From Pseudomonas iranensis (GTDB lineage: Bacteria > Pseudomonadota > Gammaproteobacteria > Pseudomonadales > Pseudomonadaceae), in assembly GCF_014268585.2 (NCBI RefSeq), contig NZ_CP077092.1, positions 620,001-684,000 of the forward strand: a DNA stretch of 64,000 nucleotides, given 5' to 3'. Positions 60,244 through 64,000 of this stretch are shown one piece after another; position 1 is the stretch's first letter; each line of letters starts with the position of its first letter. The notes beneath the pieces are model-generated. The model was given only the letters and a program-made list of their open reading frames with translations, was not told the DNA's origin and did not search any database. The translations under genes and the position numbers were made by a program.

Positions 60244-62570
60244 GCCGCTGGCTCCGCAACCGGTTCATGGCGCCCGGCCCACGGTGCGAGCATGAAGCTG
60301 AACGCCAGGCCGAGGCTTACCGACAGGCCGAAATTGCTCACCGCCGGCGTACTGGAGACCGCCAGCAGGCCGAACGACAGCCACGTCGTCACGGCTGCGA
60401 GCAAGGTGCCGAGCAGACTTACCGCCGCGCCGCCGACCTGTTCGCGCATGAGGATTGCGTAATCGACGCTGATCGCCGTCACCAGCAACAGGCCGAAAAG
60501 ACTGAACAAGGTCAGTGGCTGACCGAGCCAGCCGAGGCTGGCCAGACTGCACAGCGCCGCCAGCAGTGGCAGGGCGACGATGCGCAGTGCGCCAGTCAGG
60601 CCGAACGGCAGCATCAGTACCAGCACGATCAACACGCAGGAGGCCAGTTTCAGTTCGGCGGCGCTGATCTGCGTGGCGGCGAACACCTTGTTCAGATCAC
60701 CGAGGCGATCGACCAGCACCACCCCCGGCAAATCGAGCGCTTGCACGCGCAACAACGACGGATTGTTCAAGCCCTGCAAACTGGTCATCGCTGCGACGCC
60801 GTCTTCAGTCGGTCCAAGCCACAGTGTCCGATACGGCTCACCGAGCGGGCCGGCCAGCGCGGCGTCGATGTCTTCGGCGGGCAGGGTCTGCAACTGCTGC
60901 AATTCATTTTGCAACGCAGCCACCGGCACGCCGAGATCGAGCAGCGGTTGCCAGAATGACGGCAGCTTGTTCAGTGATTCGCGCACTTGCTGTTGCTGGC
61001 TCGGCGCGCTGACCAGTTGATCAAGGGCCAGATAGCCTTGCAGTTTGTCGAGGTTGACCAGTTGCTGCAGGCGCTCGCTCAGCGCTGCCTGGCGCTCGAG
61101 CAATTGCTCCTGATTGGCCGCACGGACGAGGAAGAACTGGCTGGTCGGTTGATACCCAGTGATGCGCGCGATGGTCTGCGCTTCGTCGGTCAGATGCTGC
61201 GGCGCGCCGACCCATTGGCGGATATCGTTTTTGCTCTGCAACTGCATCAGGCCGCCGACGCAGAAGGCGATCAGCAGGGCCAGCAGCGCGGGCGTGCGAA
61301 TGCATCCGAGCAGTGCCTCACGCAGATGAATCAGGCGTTCGGCCAGGCGCAGCGGCCATTGCGCCGGGCGCAGTTGGACATTTTTCAGCAGCGCCGGCAG
61401 CAGGCAGACCGCCGACAGATAGGCACCGAGCAAACCGGCAGCGGAGAACACGGCGATCTGCGTCAGCGCCGGGAACGGTGTCCAGGCCAGCGCCAGGTAG
61501 CCGATAACGCTGGTGATCAGGCTCAGGGTCAGCCCCGGCAAGGTCAGGCGCAGGGCCGGCCAGCTGCGCCAGGGCTTGAGGCTCCAGCTCTTGGATAGAT
61601 AGTGCAGTGGGTAATCGACGGCAACGCCGATCAGACTCGAGCCGAGCACCAGCGTCATCACATGCATGTGACCGAACAGCGCCACGCAGGCCACCGCGCC
61701 GAACAGCATGCCGACCAGCACCGGCACAAATGCCAGCAGCACGCCCCAGCGGCGAAACGCCAACAGCAGCAACAGCAGAATGCCGACCGTCGCGCCACCG
61801 CCGACCCAGGTCATTTCGCGGGTGGCTTGTTGCTGGCCGTTGGCGGCATAGAGCAGGCCACTGGCGGCGAGCAACTGCACGCCGCTTTGCGGCGCTTGCT
61901 CGCGGCTGTGCTGGAGCAGCTCTGCCACTTGTAGCGGCAGGTTCATGTCGAAAGCATTGCCGGTGGTGCGCGCACGCAGCATCACCCAGCTCTTGCCGTC
62001 GGCCTCGGCGACCAGTGCGCCGCTGCCAATGTCCAGTTGCACTGCGCCATGTTTCGGCTGGCTGTTCTGGATGCGCCCGGTCAGGCCCAGCCAGTCGTCC
62101 TGGCTCGGCACCAGGGTAAAGCCGTTGAACGGGTCGAACAGCGCCTGCACCCGCTGCTGGATGAACGCGTCGGGGTGCTCGCTGAGTAGCTGCCGATCAT
62201 CCGCCGAGAGCATCGCCAAACGCCCTTGCAGCAATTGCTTGCGCAGCGCCGGCAAGTCGGCTTGCAGGTTCCACTGCACGGTTTCGAACAGACCGCTGGC
62301 CTGCCATTGTTCGCCCAGTTGCTGGGCCATGGTCAGCGCTTGCTGGCGATCGGCGTGGCCGACCAGCACCAGCATTTCGCGATTGAGCGGTTCTTGCATG
62401 CGCTGTTCGGCGCGCACTTCCAGCGCGTCTGGACTGGTGCCGGGTACCAGCTCCATGAGATTGGCCGACAGCGGCGCACCGTCGCGCCACTGCCAGGCAG
62501 CCAGCGCGACGACGGCCAGCAGCAGGCTCAGAAACAGCCAGGGCAGCTTGCGTTCACTCGGCAAAGTCAT
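60240..62570 (-). CDS. MMPL/RND-family exporter
   Basis: 776-aa RND-like transporter with two repeats of one TM helix, a ~200-residue periplasmic loop and five TM helices. Conserved LGSSLIGVAVDYPLHYLSKSW in TM4 of repeat 1 and VTAISVDYAILMREQVGG in repeat 2 (Asp-Tyr proton relay). In aryl polyene loci a protein of this class is thought to move the lipid-linked pigment to the outer membrane. Overlaps the LolA-like gene by 17 bp. Confidence 0.9.
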   Translation of the reverse strand: MTLPSERKLPWLFLSLLLAVVALAAWQWRDGAPLSANLMELVPGTSPDALEVRAEQRMQEPLNREMLVLVGHADRQQALTMAQQLGEQWQASGLFETVQWNLQADLPALRKQLLQGRLAMLSADDRQLLSEHPDAFIQQRVQALFDPFNGFTLVPSQDDWLGLTGRIQNSQPKHGAVQLDIGSGALVAEADGKSWVMLRARTTGNAFDMNLPLQVAELLQHSREQAPQSGVQLLAASGLLYAANGQQQATREMTWVGGGATVGILLLLLLAFRRWGVLLAFVPVLVGMLFGAVACVALFGHMHVMTLVLGSSLIGVAVDYPLHYLSKSWSLKPWRSWPALRLTLPGLTLSLITSVIGYLALAWTPFPALTQIAVFSAAGLLGAYLSAVCLLPALLKNVQLRPAQWPLRLAERLIHLREALLGCIRTPALLALLIAFCVGGLMQLQSKNDIRQWVGAPQHLTDEAQTIARITGYQPTSQFFLVRAANQEQLLERQAALSERLQQLVNLDKLQGYLALDQLVSAPSQQQQVRESLNKLPSFWQPLLDLGVPVAALQNELQQLQTLPAEDIDAALAGPLGEPYRTLWLGPTEDGVAAMTSLQGLNNPSLLRVQALDLPGVVLVDRLGDLNKVFAATQISAAELKLASCVLIVLVLMLPFGLTGALRIVALPLLAALCSLASLGWLGQPLTLFSLFGLLLVTAISVDYAILMREQVGGAAVSLLGTLLAAVTTWLSFGLLAVSSTPAVSNFGLSVSLGLAFSFMLAPWAGRHEPVAEPAA

Positions 62571-63156
62571 GTTGCTCCGCTTCGCTCAGGGGTTGCTCGG
62601 CCGTACTGTCGTGCATGCGCAGCAGGGTGCTGTCGCCCTGGGTTTCCAGCAGCTCGATGGTTTGCACAAGGGCGCCACCATCGATATTGATCTGCTTGAA
62701 CACTTGCTTGAGCAGCATCGAACGCGGCGTCAGAGTCAGTTGCCACTGCTGCGCCGTGCCGCTCAGGGCCAGTTCGAAATCCCGCTGCAAACCGCTGCTG
62801 TCACCTTGCAGCACGGCGAGGAACAAACGGTTCTGCTCGGCGCCGGCGCTCTTGTTCGGCAGCAGTTGCCAGCCGTTGGTGTCACGGCGGGCGATGCCAT
62901 TGGCGGTGATGCGGTAATCCTGTTGCAGCGGAGTTTTCAACAGCCACAGCAGGCCATGATTTTTCGCGAGGACGAAGCTGCCCTTGCTGATCAGCGGCTG
63001 CGGCAGGGCGCGCAGGTGTTTTTCCTGGATGAACTGGCCGTGGATAACATCCGGTTTCGCCAGTTGTTCACTGAGTTGTTGCAGGTCGAAGGCATTGGCC
63101 CATGACGACACGGCCAGCAGCGTCAACGCGCCGAGGCTTCTGAAAAACACATTCAT
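62554..63156 (-). CDS. LolA-like outer-membrane lipoprotein carrier protein
   Basis: 200 aa: signal peptide MNVFFRSLGALTLLAVSSWA, then a LolA/LolB-type half-barrel (GQFIQEKHLRALPQPLISKG, GLLWLLKTP, QQDYRITANG). It is a dedicated periplasmic lipid carrier paired with the MMPL exporter, not the housekeeping LolA. The ATG at 63156 overlaps the thioesterase stop by 4 bp. Confidence 0.86.
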   Translation of the reverse strand: MNVFFRSLGALTLLAVSSWANAFDLQQLSEQLAKPDVIHGQFIQEKHLRALPQPLISKGSFVLAKNHGLLWLLKTPLQQDYRITANGIARRDTNGWQLLPNKSAGAEQNRLFLAVLQGDSSGLQRDFELALSGTAQQWQLTLTPRSMLLKQVFKQINIDGGALVQTIELLETQGDSTLLRMHDSTAEQPLSEAEQHDFAE

Positions 63157-63578
63157 CGCAGCATCCTTTCCACGGCATCGGTGAAGACTTTGGGTGAAGC
63201 CAGTTGCATCTCGCGGCTGCTGACTTCGACGGCGACCTGCACGGAGCTTGCGCGGGTCAGGCGTTCGCCGGTCTGCAGGTCGGTGATCAGGTAATTGATC
63301 TTCAGACGGTTTTCCCACTCGACCAGACTGGCGCGCACGTTCAGCCGCTGGCCGAACACCGCGCCGCGCACGTAGCGAAGTTGCAGGTCGATGATCGGCC
63401 AGGCGTAACCCGACTCGACCATGTGCGTGTAGTTGTGGCCGATCTTGTCCAGCAGCGCACAGCGTGCCACTTCGAGATATTTGACGTAATGGCCGTGCCA
63501 GACCACGTGCATGGTGTCGACGTCGAAAAACGGCACCAGAATCTCGGTATCGGCGTGAAGCACTCCGGCACTACGCAT
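63153..63578 (-). CDS. Acyl-CoA/ACP thioesterase (4-hydroxybenzoyl-CoA thioesterase family)
   Basis: 141-aa hotdog fold. The active-site segment FFDVDTMHVVWHGHYVKYLEVAR carries the catalytic Asp of the 4HBT family. It probably releases or edits acyl chains in polyene synthesis. The ATG at 63578 lies 8 bp inside the ammonia-lyase gene. Confidence 0.88.
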   Translation of the reverse strand: MRSAGVLHADTEILVPFFDVDTMHVVWHGHYVKYLEVARCALLDKIGHNYTHMVESGYAWPIIDLQLRYVRGAVFGQRLNVRASLVEWENRLKINYLITDLQTGERLTRASSVQVAVEVSSREMQLASPKVFTDAVERMLR

Positions 63579-64000
63579 GCAGCCTCCAGTGTTGCGCGGC
63601 GATGCGTTGCAGGCACAGGCGCAGTTCGCCTTCCAGCGCGCGGTCTTCGATGACCGGCGGGAAGTCCTTGCCCAGCTCTTCGTGCATCGCTGCCAGTGCC
63701 GGCGGCAGCGGGCGCGCATCGGCGGCTTGAGCGCGCAGCCACACGCCCTGATTGGCGGCGAGCAGCGTGGCGGCGGCGACCTGTTCGGTCAGCTCCAGCA
63801 CGCGAATCGCATCACGGGCGGCGATGGTGCCCATGCTCACCTTGTCCTGGTTGTGGCATTCGGTGGAGCGCGAGAACACGCTGGCCGGCATGGTGTTTTT
63901 CAGCGCTTCGGCGGTCCAGGCGCTGGTGCCGATCTGCACGGCTTTGAAGCCGTGGTTGATCATCGCCCGATCGGCGGGGGCGCCGGAGAGGTTGCTCGGC
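63571..64000 (-). CDS. Aromatic amino-acid ammonia-lyase, C-terminal part (cut by window end)
   Basis: C-terminal ~143 residues of a HAL/PAL/TAL-family enzyme; the reading frame continues past 64000 with no start in view. Conserved NLSGAPADRAMINHGFKAVQ, then FSRSTECHNQDKVSMGTIAA (SxExxNQDxVSMG is diagnostic). The MIO-forming Ala-Ser-Gly lies outside. It would supply a cinnamate or coumarate-type aryl starter from Phe/Tyr for the polyene. Confidence 0.88.
   Translation of the reverse strand, partial: PSNLSGAPADRAMINHGFKAVQIGTSAWTAEALKNTMPASVFSRSTECHNQDKVSMGTIAARDAIRVLELTEQVAAATLLAANQGVWLRAQAADARPLPPALAAMHEELGKDFPPVIEDRALEGELRLCLQRIAAQHWRLHA

Overview
The window is high-GC gammaproteobacterial DNA that reads as a Pseudomonas chromosome, most likely of the P. 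fluorescens group. Three things point there. From 1 to about 45.2 kb the gene order is the conserved Pseudomonas backbone: MCP, rsmE, tatCBA, hisE-hisI, ubiB-ubiJ-ubiE, PHA cluster, hslVU, argS, priA, rpmE, maeB, ponA, pilMNOPQ, aroKB, gltBD, hemE. The medium-chain polyhydroxyalkanoate locus has the typical phaC1-Z-C2-D / phaI-F layout. The intergenic gaps are full of the inverted REP/REPIN pairs common in fluorescent pseudomonads.

Backbone (29-45218). A chemotaxis receptor is followed on the minus strand by rsmE, the complete Tat translocase, two histidine-pathway genes and three ubiquinone genes. The PHA locus (8.4-15.7 kb) has two synthases, a depolymerase, a TetR-type regulator and two phasins, with a -24/-12 type promoter candidate upstream of phaC1. 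Then come hslVU (a TTG-started protease subunit behind a near-consensus sigma-32 promoter), an FtsN-like SPOR protein, argS, priA, rpmE, a secreted nuclease, malic enzyme, PBP1A, the type IV pilus assembly operon pilMNOPQ running into aroK-aroB and a DamX-like SPOR protein, glutamate synthase gltBD, and hemE.

Variable region (45.3-52.9 kb). A YnfM-type MFS exporter and its divergent LysR regulator are followed by a small secreted protein, a frameshifted PemK/MazF-type toxin remnant, and a compact AT-rich islet (48946-52438). The islet is bracketed by a 136-bp direct repeat of the 3' end of a second small secreted protein gene. It holds two small genes (one DUF6124-like), an XRE-type regulator translationally coupled to a VUT/YhhQ-type transporter with an unusual N-terminal extension, and a convergent queC. 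This queC is of the enterobacterial type, unlike the usual Pseudomonas one. No integrase or transposase is visible. This XRE-VUT-QueC module is the most novel-looking part of the window; a role in 7-deazaguanine (preQ0/queuosine) supply or salvage is an inference.

Aryl polyene-type cluster (52.9 kb to the end, all minus strand, tightly overlapping). In transcription order: an aromatic amino-acid ammonia-lyase (cut by the window end), thioesterase, LolA-like carrier, MMPL exporter, antiporter-like membrane protein, FAD oxidoreductase, methyltransferase, DUF3261 lipoprotein, ketosynthase, dehydratase, ketoreductase, ketosynthase. The last four match the apeO-P-Q-R order of aryl polyene loci. 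The lipoprotein gene carries a REPIN inserted in frame in its signal-peptide region.

No rRNA, tRNA or CRISPR array was seen.
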